A stretch of DNA of 64,000 bases from Rhizomicrobium palustre (GCF_011761565.1 NZ_JAASRM010000001.1:4092139-4156138); one strand, 5' to 3'. Shown: positions 45,558 to 53,871, counted from the stretch's first letter. The notes: generated by a model from the letters alone, not told the origin. Made by a program: numbers and translations.

Positions 45558-46387
45558 GCGCGCGCTTCCACCAGCCAGATCGCGACTTTCGGCGTGTAGC
45601 CCTCTTCGCTGCGAAAGCTCTTCACCACCGGCGTGATGGCTTCGCGCACGCGCGCTTTGGCGGCGGGATCGAGTTCGCGGGTCTGGCGTGCGAGCGGTCC
45701 GAGATTGAGGGTTTGATCCAGCGCTTCTTCCAGCGTGGTGCCGAGCAGCGAAGTGGGCATCGCCTTTTCGATGCGGATATCGCGCCAGCCGGAATCGGAA
45801 AGGATTTTGCGGGTGCGGTCGCTATCGGCAAGACCGAAAGGCCCCGGCGCATTCGGCGGTGTGGGCTCAGCAGGCGGCAGGAAGGGCTCAGCGGCACGAT
45901 AAGGCTCGATCAGCGAGGGCACCTCCACCATCGGGCACCAGCACGTAAAGGCGAGACGCCCGCCCGGCTTCAGCGCCTTGCGGATATTGGCAAAAGCCCG
46001 CCAGGGATCAGCAAAGAACATCAGCCCAAAGCGCGAGGTGACAAGATCGTACTCCGGCGTGAAGGGCGCATCGGCGGCATCGGCTTCGTGAAATTCAGCA
46101 AACGCGCCATAGCGTGCGCGGGCGGCTTCGATGAAAAGCGACGAGATGTCGAGCCCCACCGCTTTGCCAGGCGCGACACGTTTCGCGAGGACCGCCGTCA
46201 AAGCTCCTGCCCCGCAGCCGATATCGAGCACGTTCATGTCCGGTTCAGGCGCGACGAAGTCTAGTAGCGTTTCCGTAATTCCGGTGAAGCCACGTTCGAA
46301 ATGATCGGCACGCGCGACCCAGCTTTCCGCCACGGGTCCGTTCCAGAATTCGCGCTGGGCGTCGTTTTCTGTGCTGGGTTCGGACAT
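45554..46387 (-). CDS. Class I SAM-dependent methyltransferase
   Basis: A 277-residue methyltransferase. Motif I is VLDIGCGAGALT near residues 53-64, an acidic residue at the end of the next strand is in AVGLDISSLFI near 76-86, and motif post I/III is SRFGLMFFADPWRAFANIRKALKPGGRL near 118-145. The substrate is unknown; the family includes ubiquinone/menaquinone-like and small-molecule methylases. ATG 46387 is chosen because upstream codons look non-coding. It converges with the lipoprotein gene. Confidence 0.88.
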   Translation of the reverse strand: MSEPSTENDAQREFWNGPVAESWVARADHFERGFTGITETLLDFVAPEPDMNVLDIGCGAGALTAVLAKRVAPGKAVGLDISSLFIEAARARYGAFAEFHEADAADAPFTPEYDLVTSRFGLMFFADPWRAFANIRKALKPGGRLAFTCWCPMVEVPSLIEPYRAAEPFLPPAEPTPPNAPGPFGLADSDRTRKILSDSGWRDIRIEKAMPTSLLGTTLEEALDQTLNLGPLARQTRELDPAAKARVREAITPVVKSFRSEEGYTPKVAIWLVEARA

Positions 46388-46444
46388 GACATCACCGGTT
46401 GAAAGGCGCCTGACCCTAGCCCCATCCACGATCGCGAGACAACA

Positions 46445-47173
46445 ATGCAGCACCCTTTTGCGGAACAAAAATCGCCTTTATCATCGCAGGCCGTGAACTA
46501 CACCCTGATCACCGCGAACCGCAATTATTCAAGCTGGTCCTTGCGCCCCTGGCTGCTGATGAAAGGCCTCGGCATCGCTTTCGAGGATCGCTTGGAACCT
46601 TTCACCAAACCGGTGAATTATGCGGAATTCCGCTCGTTTTCACCAACCGGCCAAGTGCCCGCGCTGATCGATGGCGAGCGCACGATCTGGGATTCCCTTG
46701 GCATTGCGATGTATCTCGCCGACCGGCATGAAGGTGTTTGGCCAAAGGATGAAGCGGCGCGTGCCTTTGCTCAATGCGCAACGGCGGAAATGCATGCGGG
46801 CTTTGCCACGCTGCGCAATGACTGCACCATGAATGTCGGCGTGCGGGTGCGCCCCAAGCCCATGTCCGAGGCGCTGCAAAAGAATGTGGCGCGGATCCAA
46901 GAGATTTTCGAATTCGGCCTTTCACGTTTCGGCGGGCCGTATCTGGCGGGCGCGGAATTCTCAGCGGTGGATGCGTTCTATGCGCCGGTGGCGTTTCGCA
47001 TCCGCACCTATGGGCTGGATGTCGGTGACGGGCAGAAGTGGGTGGAGACGATGCTGAACCATCCAGCGATGCTGGAATGGGAAGCGGCCGCGCTGAAAGA
47101 GACATGGCGCGAAAAAAGCCACGAGGCAGAGCTTAAAGCGTGCGGCGATGTGATCGCGGATTATCGCGGCTAA
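46445..47173 (+). CDS. Glutathione S-transferase family protein
   Basis: A 242-residue GST with a thioredoxin-like N-terminal half. NYSSWSLRPWLLMKGLGI near residues 26-43 is the GSH-site region and the cis-Pro follows in GQVPALIDGERTIWDSLGI near 68-86. The C-terminal all-helical domain follows. It may conjugate glutathione or act in detoxification. ATG 46445 is used; a GTG at 46493 would also fit and would remove a poorly conserved N-terminus. Confidence 0.9.
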   Translation: MQHPFAEQKSPLSSQAVNYTLITANRNYSSWSLRPWLLMKGLGIAFEDRLEPFTKPVNYAEFRSFSPTGQVPALIDGERTIWDSLGIAMYLADRHEGVWPKDEAARAFAQCATAEMHAGFATLRNDCTMNVGVRVRPKPMSEALQKNVARIQEIFEFGLSRFGGPYLAGAEFSAVDAFYAPVAFRIRTYGLDVGDGQKWVETMLNHPAMLEWEAAALKETWREKSHEAELKACGDVIADYRG

Positions 47174-47193
47174 AATAATTCCAGGAGATTTCC

Positions 47194-48249
47194 ATGTATC
47201 GACGCACGTTTCTGACGGGCGCTGCCTTGCTGTGCGCCAGTGCTCAAGCTGGGATCGTCAGCGGCAAGCCACGCGAGGAGCTGATTGACAGCTTTGCCAG
47301 AAAAGAGAATTTCCAAGGCGTGGTGCTAATCGGCAAGGCGGGCAAACCCATCTATCTGCGGACGGTGGGGTTCGCCGATATCGAAGCGCAAAAACCGGCA
47401 AAACTTGAAACGCCCTATCCTATCGCGTCGATTTCGAAATGGCTGACCTCGCTGGCGCTGTTGAAGCTGCAAGAGGCCGGCCGCATCGATCTTGAAGCGC
47501 CGCTGACGCGCTATTTGAAGACCTATCGCGCCGATACGGGCGACAAGGTGCGCTTGCGCCATTTGATGACGAATATCTCAGGCATTCCCAACGGCTTTGC
47601 GCCGCTGCTGAAGACCAATCCGGGCGCCATGCAAATCGACATCAGCACCGGCGAAGCCGTGCAGCGCTATTGCTCGGGTGACCTGAAATTCGCGCCCGGT
47701 ACCGCCTTCGATTACACCCCCACCAATTGGATGCTTTTGATTGCGGTGATCGAAGCGGTCACCGGTAAACCCTATGCCGCGGTGATGGCTGAGATGGTGA
47801 GCGGCCCTCTTGGCCTCAAGCACACAACCACAGTTCTGCCTGCGGACGCAGCGATTGGCTATCGCAGCATCTCCCCGCTCCAGCGACAAACGATGGAAGA
47901 GATAGCCCCCTATTTTATGGCGAGCGGCGGCTTTATCAGCACGGCGGGCGATCTCTTAAGCGCGGCGCATCAGGTCTTCGATGGCGGCTTTCTTGCGCCT
48001 GCGAGCAAGCGCGCGCTTATCACCGTCGGCTGGGCGGAGGAAAGCTATGCCTTGGGCGGGCGGGTGAAGAGCTTGTTCGTGGATGGCATGCCGCGGGTTT
48101 TTGCCTGGGAAACAGGGCGGACTTTTGGCTATCGCTCGGTGGTCGGCCACCGCTTCGACGATCAGACCACCGTGGTGGTGCTCAACAACACCTCGGTTTC
48201 GCAACGCGCGATGGACGAGTTCGCGTATAGTTTGTTTGGGCAGATGTGA
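47194..48249 (+). CDS. Serine hydrolase of the beta-lactamase/class C family
   Basis: A 351-residue penicillin-recognising-type enzyme. An N-terminal signal MYRRTFLTGAALLCASAQAG has a twin-arginine pattern. The SxxK nucleophile motif is S79-I-S-K82 in IASISKWL. The second motif position reads YTPTNW in place of YSN near residue 181, and a later HRF-type motif lies near 326. Function is probably esterase, peptidase or beta-lactamase-like; a true beta-lactamase is not proven. Family A repeat A4 follows. Confidence 0.87.
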   Translation: MYRRTFLTGAALLCASAQAGIVSGKPREELIDSFARKENFQGVVLIGKAGKPIYLRTVGFADIEAQKPAKLETPYPIASISKWLTSLALLKLQEAGRIDLEAPLTRYLKTYRADTGDKVRLRHLMTNISGIPNGFAPLLKTNPGAMQIDISTGEAVQRYCSGDLKFAPGTAFDYTPTNWMLLIAVIEAVTGKPYAAVMAEMVSGPLGLKHTTTVLPADAAIGYRSISPLQRQTMEEIAPYFMASGGFISTAGDLLSAAHQVFDGGFLAPASKRALITVGWAEESYALGGRVKSLFVDGMPRVFAWETGRTFGYRSVVGHRFDDQTTVVVLNNTSVSQRAMDEFAYSLFGQM

Positions 48250-48269
48250 GAGAGGGTGCGTGCATAGCT

Positions 48270-48409
48270 GTCATCCCGGGCGATCAGCCGTCGCGAAGCG
48301 ATGGATGAGAGACCCGGGACCCACCCAGACAAAAGTCAGATTTCGAAGTGGGTCCCGGATCGCGCCAACGTGCCAGTTGATGAGATCACCGTGGCGCGTC
48401 CGGGATGAC
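48270..48409. repeat. Family A dispersed palindromic repeat, copy A4
   Basis: Begins GTCATCCCGG, ends CGTCCGGGATGAC, 140 bp, and keeps inner GGGACCCACC / AAGTGGGTCCCGGATC. It fills the gap between convergent genes. Confidence 0.9.
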
Positions 48410-48417
48410 AGATAGTT

Positions 48418-49665
48418 TTACTTCCCCAGCTTCCTCTTGCGCATGGCGAGGGTGCGCAGGCGCAGGGCGTTGAGTTTGATGAAGCCTTGCGCATCCTTCT
48501 GATCATACGCGCCCATATCGTCTTCGAAGGTCACGAGGTCCTGCGAATAGAGCGAGGCGGGCGACGAGCGGCCGATGACGATGACATTGCCCTTATAGAG
48601 CTTGAGGCGGACGGTACCGCAGACATGCTCCTGGCTCTTGTCGATGGCGGCCTGCAGCATTTCACGCTCGGGCGAATACCAGAAGCCGTAATAGACGAGC
48701 TCGGCATATTTCGGCATCAGCTCATCTTTGAGATGGCCTGCGCCGCGATCCAGCGTGATGGATTCAATCGCGCGATGGGCAGCATAAAGAATGGTGCCGC
48801 CGGGCGTTTCATAGATGCCGCGCGACTTCATGCCGACGAAGCGGTTTTCGACGAGATCGACGCGGCCAATGCCGTTTTCCTTGCCGAGCGCGTTGAGCTT
48901 GGTGAGGATCGTCGCCGGGCTCATCGCCACGCCATCGATGGAGACCGCATCACCCTTCTCGAAACCGACTTCGATGATGGTGGGCTTATCGGGGGCGTCT
49001 TCCGGGGATACGGTACGCTGGAACACGTCGGTATGCGGTTCGATTGCGGGGTCTTCCAGAACCTTGCCTTCCGAGGAGGAGTGCAGAAGGTTGGCGTCGA
49101 CCGAGAACGGCGCCTCGCCGCGCTTATCCTTGGCGATCGGAATCTGATGCTTTTCGGCGAACTCGATCAGCTTGGTGCGGCTGGTGAGCGACCATTCACG
49201 CCAGGGCGCGATCACTTTGATATCGGGCTTCAACGCATAATAGGTGAGCTCGAAACGGACCTGGTCGTTACCCTTGCCGGTGGCGCCATGGCAGACCGCA
49301 TCGGCCCCGACGGCCTCGGCGATTTCAATCTGTCGCTTGCCGATCAAGGGGCGCGCGATGGAGGTGCCGAGGAGATAGATGCCCTCATACAGCGCATTGG
49401 CCCGGAACATCGGGAAGACGTAATCGCGGACGAATTCTTCGCGCAGATCCTCGATGAAGATGTTCTCGGGCTTGATGCCGAGGAGTTCGGCCTTCTTGCG
49501 GGCGGGTCCGAGTTCCTCACCCTGGCCGAGATCGGCGGTGAAGGTAACAACTTCCGCGCCATATTCCGTCTGTAGCCATTTCAGGATGACCGAGGTGTCC
49601 AGACCGCCCGAATAGGCCAGCACAACCTTCTTCACTGATTTTGGCTTTACCGAATGATCCGTCAC
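48418..49665 (-). CDS. argG: Argininosuccinate synthase
   Basis: A 415-residue enzyme joining citrulline and aspartate, using ATP, to make argininosuccinate. The ATP loop is [17 protein letters not shown] near residues 15-31. [15 protein letters not shown]-type nucleotide segment ([15 protein letters not shown]) is near 125, and the later [18 protein letters not shown] region fits the C-terminus. I chose GTG 49665, preceded by AGGAACT; the frame continues upstream to 49707. It is monocistronic by appearance. Confidence 0.96.
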   Translation of the reverse strand: MTDHSVKPKSVKKVVLAYSGGLDTSVILKWLQTEYGAEVVTFTADLGQGEELGPARKKAELLGIKPENIFIEDLREEFVRDYVFPMFRANALYEGIYLLGTSIARPLIGKRQIEIAEAVGADAVCHGATGKGNDQVRFELTYYALKPDIKVIAPWREWSLTSRTKLIEFAEKHQIPIAKDKRGEAPFSVDANLLHSSSEGKVLEDPAIEPHTDVFQRTVSPEDAPDKPTIIEVGFEKGDAVSIDGVAMSPATILTKLNALGKENGIGRVDLVENRFVGMKSRGIYETPGGTILYAAHRAIESITLDRGAGHLKDELMPKYAELVYYGFWYSPEREMLQAAIDKSQEHVCGTVRLKLYKGNVIVIGRSSPASLYSQDLVTFEDDMGAYDQKDAQGFIKLNALRLRTLAMRKRKLGK

Positions 49666-49810
49666 AGTTCCTGTCCTTGAAAATAGAGGCCGGAATATAC
49701 GGCCCACGCCCCAAATTGCCAGATGTTAACCCGTTAATCTAATAGGGTCTCGCGCCCCCTCCCCAGCCAATAGGCTTGTGCTAAGGTTATTGCGGGTGGG
49801 GGAATTTGGC

Positions 49811-50416
49811 ATGTGTTTGAGTCAAATGCAGGCGAGAACAGGCTTGTTTCTGGCGGCGTTTCTGATGCTTGCGGCCCCCGCCGGGGCGGCACAGACCACC
49901 TGCGAAGAGCTGAGCGACGGGGTTGAATACCGCGCCTTTTTGCCCGACCAGAACCGCTACATCTATGCGGATATCAAAGCCCTGCCCGGCGTCTTCCCCT
50001 CGATTTTTGTGATCGTGGACAAGAACTATCTTTCCGGCGCCGGGGCCAATGATCCGGCCAATAAATGGTGGCTGGACCGATCGCGCCCGATGCAGTTCTC
50101 AACCGACAAGGTCAAAATAAGCTGGCCGAAAGAGAGCGGGATTTATGCCGTGGCCGGATGGTTCGGCAGTGCTGATCCGACTGAGATTACCCAGCCGATC
50201 CGAGGCCTCGCCAAATCGCCCACCGGCTTCGAGGGCAAGGGTTCGCGCGACACCAATGGCTTTGCCTTCCAGACCCGCCTGGAGATGCCCGGCTTCACCG
50301 GCGAGGAGTTCACCGTCGCCCTGCCGCAAATCTCGTTCGACGGGGTGACGCTGACGCCGCCTTTGGTGCGCTTCACCAAGGATGACAAGACCGCCACCGC
50401 GAAATGCGCCCCCTGA
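49811..50416 (+). CDS. Secreted uncharacterised protein
   Basis: A 201-residue protein with a signal peptide (the stretch ending FLMLAAPAGAA near residue 30). The mature part includes CEELSDGVEYRAFLPDQNRY, a WWLDRSRPMQF segment, and a C-terminal beta-rich stretch (FTVALPQISFDGVTLTPPLVRF). No family recognised. GGGGG lies before ATG 49811. Upstream gap to divergent argG is short. Confidence 0.7.
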   Translation: MCLSQMQARTGLFLAAFLMLAAPAGAAQTTCEELSDGVEYRAFLPDQNRYIYADIKALPGVFPSIFVIVDKNYLSGAGANDPANKWWLDRSRPMQFSTDKVKISWPKESGIYAVAGWFGSADPTEITQPIRGLAKSPTGFEGKGSRDTNGFAFQTRLEMPGFTGEEFTVALPQISFDGVTLTPPLVRFTKDDKTATAKCAP

Positions 50417-50740
50417 CGGTCAGCAAGCTTTGCACAATCTTCACGGTAGCGACTGGAACACTTCGCGGAATGATGCGTAGTATAGGCGTCTCACGCTTCG
50501 GCGTGGACCTTAAGACGGTGAGCCCCCCTCCAGCCGTCTTAACGCCCCGCTCCGGCCGGCCCAGCCCCAGACCCCAACGGCCGGAGCGGGCCTTGCTTTC
50601 CCTGTCAGGAACGTTGACAGCTCCTGCTACGGAACCTGAAGAGGCGGGCCTAAGCTCCCGGTATAAAACAATATTTTCAGCGCACCTTTAAGGGCACGGA
50701 TATTGCTGATCCCTCTCCCGAACACATAGGGAGAGGTTTG
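50417..50740. other. 324-bp intergenic region with three successive hairpins
   Basis: CACGC-TTCG-GCGTG (50492-50505), TTAAGACGG/CCGTCTTAA (50510-50542) and a 13-base perfect stem CCCGCTCCGGCCG/CGGCCGGAGCGGG (50546-50590) follow each other, then a weak T-rich tail. This may be a non-coding RNA ending in a terminator. I see no gene here. Confidence 0.55.
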
Positions 50741-51346
50741 ATGCGTCTTCTCATTGCGATTGCGCTGATCTTTGGCCTTGGCGCCGCACCGGCCCAAGCC
50801 ACGCAACTTACGTTCGGATTATTCCTCAATGGCGCCAACGAGGCCACGCCCAATGCCTCGGCGGGCTTTGGCAATGGCTGGGCGTTCTACGACAGCGACC
50901 TGCACAGCCTCGACCTGCTCATATCCTTCGCGGATCTCACTGGCGACACGGTGGCGGCGCATATCCATTGCTGCACAACGACGTCATGGACCGGCACAGC
51001 GATGGTGGCAACCGAACTGCCGAGCTTCAGCAACCTGCCCTTGGGCGTCACCGATGGCACCTTCTCGCAGAGCTACGACCTGACCAATCCGGCGAGCTTC
51101 AATCAGGCCTTTATAACGGCTTCGGGCGGTTTAGCGGCGGCGGAGACCGCCCTCGTGATGGGTATGGAGAGCGGCCAAGCCTATCTCAATATCCACACCA
51201 CCGCCTATCCGGGCGGCGAAATCCGCGACTTCTTCCACGAACTGATCGTGGACCCCGTGCCGGAACCGGCGAGCTTCGCCGTGCTGGGCACGGGCCTTCT
51301 TTTGGCGGGGTGGTCGATGCGGCGGAAAAGGCGCGTGAACGCCTGA
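50741..51346 (+). CDS. CHRD-domain protein with PEP-CTERM sorting signal
   Basis: A 201-residue exported protein. A signal peptide (MRLLIAIALIFGLGAAPAQA) precedes a CHRD domain (chordin-like beta-sandwich; residues ~25-165, with DTVAAHIHC and GQAYLNIHTTAYPGGEIRDF being typical). A PEP-CTERM tail follows: VPEPASFAVLG, a hydrophobic helix, then basic RRKRR. In bacteria that make it, an exosortase recognises this tail and anchors the protein to the outer surface or matrix. No exosortase is in this window. ATG 50741 follows GGGAGAGG at 50728. Confidence 0.9.
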   Translation: MRLLIAIALIFGLGAAPAQATQLTFGLFLNGANEATPNASAGFGNGWAFYDSDLHSLDLLISFADLTGDTVAAHIHCCTTTSWTGTAMVATELPSFSNLPLGVTDGTFSQSYDLTNPASFNQAFITASGGLAAAETALVMGMESGQAYLNIHTTAYPGGEIRDFFHELIVDPVPEPASFAVLGTGLLLAGWSMRRKRRVNA

Positions 51347-51365
51347 TCCGCGTAAAGGCTGGCGG

Positions 51366-51716
51366 TTAGTGGCGGGTCTTTTTGCGGGGCGCGGTTTCGA
51401 CCGCCCCGGCAAGGCCCAAATCCACCGCCAGCTCGTCGGCCTCGATCATCTTGGCCATCAGCTCGCGTTCGAGCTTGGTGAAGACGTTTTCGCTGGGCTT
51501 CTTGGCCGCTTTCTTCACCGCCGTCTTCTTGGTGGGTTTCTTCGCGGCGGTCTTCTTCGCCACCGTCTTGATGGCTTTCTTCGCGGCAGGCTTCTTGGCA
51601 GCGCGCGTCACCTTGGTCGCGATCTTCTTGGCCGCGGGCTTCTTCTTGGCAGCCTTCTTCAGCGCCTTTTTGGTCGCCGCCACCGCCTTCACGTTCTTCG
51701 CCTTCTTGAGCGCCAT
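51366..51716 (-). CDS. Histone H1-like Ala/Lys-rich protein
   Basis: A 116-residue protein: the first ~75 residues are almost wholly Lys, Ala, Pro and Thr (KKAAKKKPAAKK, repeated AKK units), followed by a short acidic/hydrophobic tail (ENVFTKLERELMAKMIEADE). Such proteins resemble eukaryotic histone H1 and bacterial HC1-like DNA-condensing proteins. The composition is shared by the TopA C-terminal tail. It probably binds DNA non-specifically, but this is inference. The tail may aid oligomerisation. Confidence 0.85.
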   Translation of the reverse strand: MALKKAKNVKAVAATKKALKKAAKKKPAAKKIATKVTRAAKKPAAKKAIKTVAKKTAAKKPTKKTAVKKAAKKPSENVFTKLERELMAKMIEADELAVDLGLAGAVETAPRKKTRH

Positions 51717-51779
51717 CGCGGCCTCCTGGATTGATGTGTCGACTGATTTGCGGGCGAGAATAGCGGAAAGCGGGAATTT

Positions 51780-52487
51780 TCAATAACACTGAAAATCCGT
51801 CACCGCCTTGTCGAAGCGCAAGGCAGCGATCTCATCGGGGCGCATCGAGATGTAAAGGCAGCCGAGATCGCCCCACATCATGCCCACCTCTTCGACACTG
51901 CCGATCTGCAGCACCAGTCTTTCGCCCTCAGTTCCGCCCGATTGGATCACACTGCGATCCCCGCCCAGCTGCACGCCCTCTTCCGGCACCACCCACTCGC
52001 TCACCACATCCAAGATTTCTTCATCCTCGAAAACCGGAATGTCGGCGCGGTCGACATCCAGAGTGAGCACCACAGAGGGGCGAAGCGCGCGCTGCGCAAA
52101 AAGGACAATGCCCTCGGCCGCTTCCCGCCGTGTCAGCACAGCCGAAGGCGGGGTGTAGAGCAGCGCAGCGGGGTTATCCCAATCCTCGTCATTGCGGAAA
52201 CAGGAGATGAGGCCTTCGCGCGGCAAGGCGATGTCGAGCGCGCCGTCGGGCACATCTGCCAAATTGATCTGCACCAGAAAGGCGGTGTCCTCCGGCCAGG
52301 GTGTGTCCTCGGCGAGATCAGGACGCCCGCCGATCTTGGAAGCACCGAGCGGAATGTCGTCTTCAAAGCGCGCCACAGCGGGGCGGAAGAAACAGGCGGG
52401 GCGCACAAGCTTCAGAATCTTATCCGCATCCGCGCCGAACCCTGCCGCCGCCAAAGCTTGACGCGCCGCGTTCACATCCGCCGCCAT
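51780..52487 (-). CDS. DUF1963 (YwqG-like) protein
   Basis: A 235-residue protein of the YwqG/DUF1963 family. Typical features are IGGRPDLAEDTPWPEDTAFL near residues 51-70 and QINLADVPDG near 73, with a beta-rich body and a late MWGDLGCLYISMR near 207. The function is unknown; some relatives are linked to T6SS/toxin immunity contexts, and no such context is visible here. It lies before the toxin-antitoxin operon but on the opposite strand. Confidence 0.85.
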   Translation of the reverse strand: MAADVNAARQALAAAGFGADADKILKLVRPACFFRPAVARFEDDIPLGASKIGGRPDLAEDTPWPEDTAFLVQINLADVPDGALDIALPREGLISCFRNDEDWDNPAALLYTPPSAVLTRREAAEGIVLFAQRALRPSVVLTLDVDRADIPVFEDEEILDVVSEWVVPEEGVQLGGDRSVIQSGGTEGERLVLQIGSVEEVGMMWGDLGCLYISMRPDEIAALRFDKAVTDFQCY

Positions 52488-52557
52488 AGTGTGTGTCCTT
52501 AAGGTGATGGCGAAGAGTAGCAGATGGGAATGGAGCGAAGGAAGGGTTGAGGGGCTT

Positions 52558-52606
52558 TGTTGGAGTTATTGACAACAGCCAAGAAGTGTTGTAATTTTCT
52601 CCAACA
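52558..52606. promoter_or_regulatory. 49-bp nested dyad over the tumE/tumA promoter, likely operator
   Basis: Outer arms TGTTGGAG (52558-52565) and CTCCAACA (52599-52606) and inner arms ACAACA (52572-52577) and TGTTGT (52587-52592) share one centre at 52582. TTGACA (52569-52574) and a -10-like TAATTT (52592-52597), 17 bases apart, lie inside. The right outer arm ends at the A of the toxin ATG. This looks like an autoregulatory operator embedding the promoter. Confidence 0.7.
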
Positions 52607-52890
52607 TGCGGGCAGAGCTGCTTCTGGATGAGCGCCATATCCTTGGCGAAGACGTCTTCGTCGAGTTGGTGGTGTGGCGCCTGCCCCGCGCGGCTAAAGG
52701 CTCGGCGCATATATTTAAATACCGGCTGGCCCTCGTCATCAACGGCATTTGCGTGATGCGCTATGACAACGAGCCGGGCAAAGGCGATCATCGCCATATC
52801 GGTGCGGCTGAAGAAGCTTATGACTTCACGACACCGGAGGCATTGCTGGAAGATTTCTGGTCGGAGGTAGAGCGATGGACGCACAAATAA
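52606..52890 (+). CDS. tumE: TumE-family (DUF6516) toxin of a toxin-antitoxin pair
   Basis: A 94-residue protein of the DUF6516/TumE family. Visible marks are HIFKYRLALVINGICVMRYD near residues 36-55 and EPGKGDHRHIG near 57-67 (the Arg-His rich core). It heads a two-gene operon, and its last 16 bases overlap the regulator gene. The start codon lies inside the operator, and there is no Shine-Dalgarno sequence, so the message is probably leaderless or nearly so. Relatives are predicted RNA-targeting toxins, but I cannot state the target. It has no signal peptide. Confidence 0.8.
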   Translation: MRAELLLDERHILGEDVFVELVVWRLPRAAKGSAHIFKYRLALVINGICVMRYDNEPGKGDHRHIGAAEEAYDFTTPEALLEDFWSEVERWTHK

Positions 52891-53228
52891 AGACCGTGAC
52901 CTTGGGCGTTGCTGACCGCAAAGAGGTGTCCCGCCGCGCGGTGGAGGCGTTGAAAGGCCGTCCGCAAGGCGCCTTCATCAGCTTCGCCACCCCCGAATTG
53001 CTGTTCTCGCTTTTGACCGCAAAGCGCTGGGAGATTTTGCGCGCCATGACCAGCGCCGGAGCGCTCTCGATCCGCGAAACTGCTCGCCGCGTGAGCCGCG
53101 ATGTCAAAGCCGTGCATGGCGATGTAACGGCGCTGCTCAATGCAGGACTGCTTCAGAAAACGGAAAGCGGACAGGTCGAGTTTCCGTTCGACGCGATCAA
53201 AGTGGATGTGATGTTGCGGGGGGAGTGA
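52875..53228 (+). CDS. tumA: TumA-like helix-turn-helix antitoxin/repressor
   Basis: A 117-residue regulator. The N-terminus (MDAQIKTVTLGVADRKEVSR) precedes a Gly-Arg-Pro linker and a winged HTH near residues 45-100: LLTAKRWEILRAMTS, LSIRETARRVSRDVKAVHGD and LLQKTESGQVEFPF. This matches the HVO_A0114-like putative DNA-binding proteins paired with TumE. It is expected to repress the operon, possibly through the upstream dyad, and to neutralise the toxin. It overlaps tumE by 16 bases and is followed by an unknown gene. Confidence 0.8.
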   Translation: MDAQIKTVTLGVADRKEVSRRAVEALKGRPQGAFISFATPELLFSLLTAKRWEILRAMTSAGALSIRETARRVSRDVKAVHGDVTALLNAGLLQKTESGQVEFPFDAIKVDVMLRGE

Positions 53229-53233
53229 GGGAA

Positions 53234-53557
53234 ATGGCAACAAAGACGCAAATTCGTACGCAGCTTCTGAAAGATGCTTTTGCAGGGCGGTTCTCTACCT
53301 ACAAAGATTTTGGTTCGAGCGTAGGGATGATCGCAAGAGGCCCCTGGGATGTACTAAACGACATTGCCAGGGAAGAGATGAATTGCGGTTATCCTGACAT
53401 TACGGTCCTGATTTTCCTGCAAGAGACAGGTTATCCGGCCCAGCTGGATTTTGTGAAAACCTCGTCACCTCCCGGGCCGCAAGAACGCGCGACCGCTCGC
53501 ACGAAAGCGCAGGAGGTTATCGATTTATATTGCCCGGGAGCGGTGAACCCCTACTAG
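53234..53557 (+). CDS. Uncharacterised protein downstream of tumE/tumA
   Basis: A 107-residue protein of unknown family, ATG 53234, five bases after the tumA stop, and probably co-transcribed. Key stretch: FSTYKDFGSSVGMIARGPWDVLNDIAREE near residues 18-46, then GYPDITVLIFLQETGYPAQLDF near 49-70. The arrangement (TYxDF, GPW, PDITVL, TGYPAQ) resembles a small winged-helix-like module seen in uncharacterised bacterial proteins, but that is a weak impression. It may be a third operon component or an accidental neighbour. Confidence 0.6.
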   Translation: MATKTQIRTQLLKDAFAGRFSTYKDFGSSVGMIARGPWDVLNDIAREEMNCGYPDITVLIFLQETGYPAQLDFVKTSSPPGPQERATARTKAQEVIDLYCPGAVNPY

Positions 53558-53582
53558 CTCGCTCTTCGCTCGTGAAGGTCGT

Positions 53583-53693
53583 TCCCCCTCACCAGCGAAA
53601 TCTAGCGCTTAGCGGCGGAGGGTGCGGGTTCGGGCGATGGTGCACGCCGCTAAGTGCAAGATTTCGCGTCCTCTCCCACTAAGGGGGAGAGGG
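53583..53693. repeat. Family B dispersed repeat, copy B4
   Basis: Outer TCCCCCTCACC and CTCTCCCACT...GGGGGAGAGGGA edges enclose arms GCGAAATCTAGCGCTTAGCG and CGCCGCTAAGTGCAAGATTT. It corresponds closely to copy B2 in arm order and immediately precedes A5. Confidence 0.8.
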
Positions 53694-53707
53694 AAAACAA
53701 ACAGGAT

Positions 53708-53851
53708 GTCATCCCGGACGCGCCCACCACGGTTCTGCCGTTTGGCACGCGGGCGCGAGCCGGGATCTACTTCGAAATTTGTGCAGGCGTTGAAGTGGGT
53801 CCCGGCTCTGCACGCACACTGCTTCGCAGCATGCGCTCCGGCCGGGATGAC
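53708..53851. repeat. Family A dispersed palindromic repeat, copy A5
   Basis: Begins GTCATCCCGGACGCGCCC and ends CCGGGATGAC, 144 bp, with inner GGGATCTACTT / AAGTGGGTCCCGG. It lies 20 bp before the rlmN stop codon region. Confidence 0.9.
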
Positions 53852-53871
53852 ATTTGAGGAAGCGCGAAGAC

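Larger units (their letters stand above)
53558..53871. other. Repeat-filled intergenic region between the toxin operon and rlmN
   Basis: Contains family B copy B4 (53583-53693) and family A copy A5 (53708-53851), separated by 14 bp. I see no gene. Confidence 0.75.

Noticed and set aside
49725-49742. CtrA-type TTAA pair near the argG start
   Set aside because: The pair is separated by four bases (TTAACCCGTTAA), not the seven needed for the CtrA consensus.
50404-50691. 95-codon frame between the secreted protein and CHRD genes
   Set aside because: Pro/Arg/Ser-rich translation coincides with three hairpins; more likely a structured RNA than a gene.
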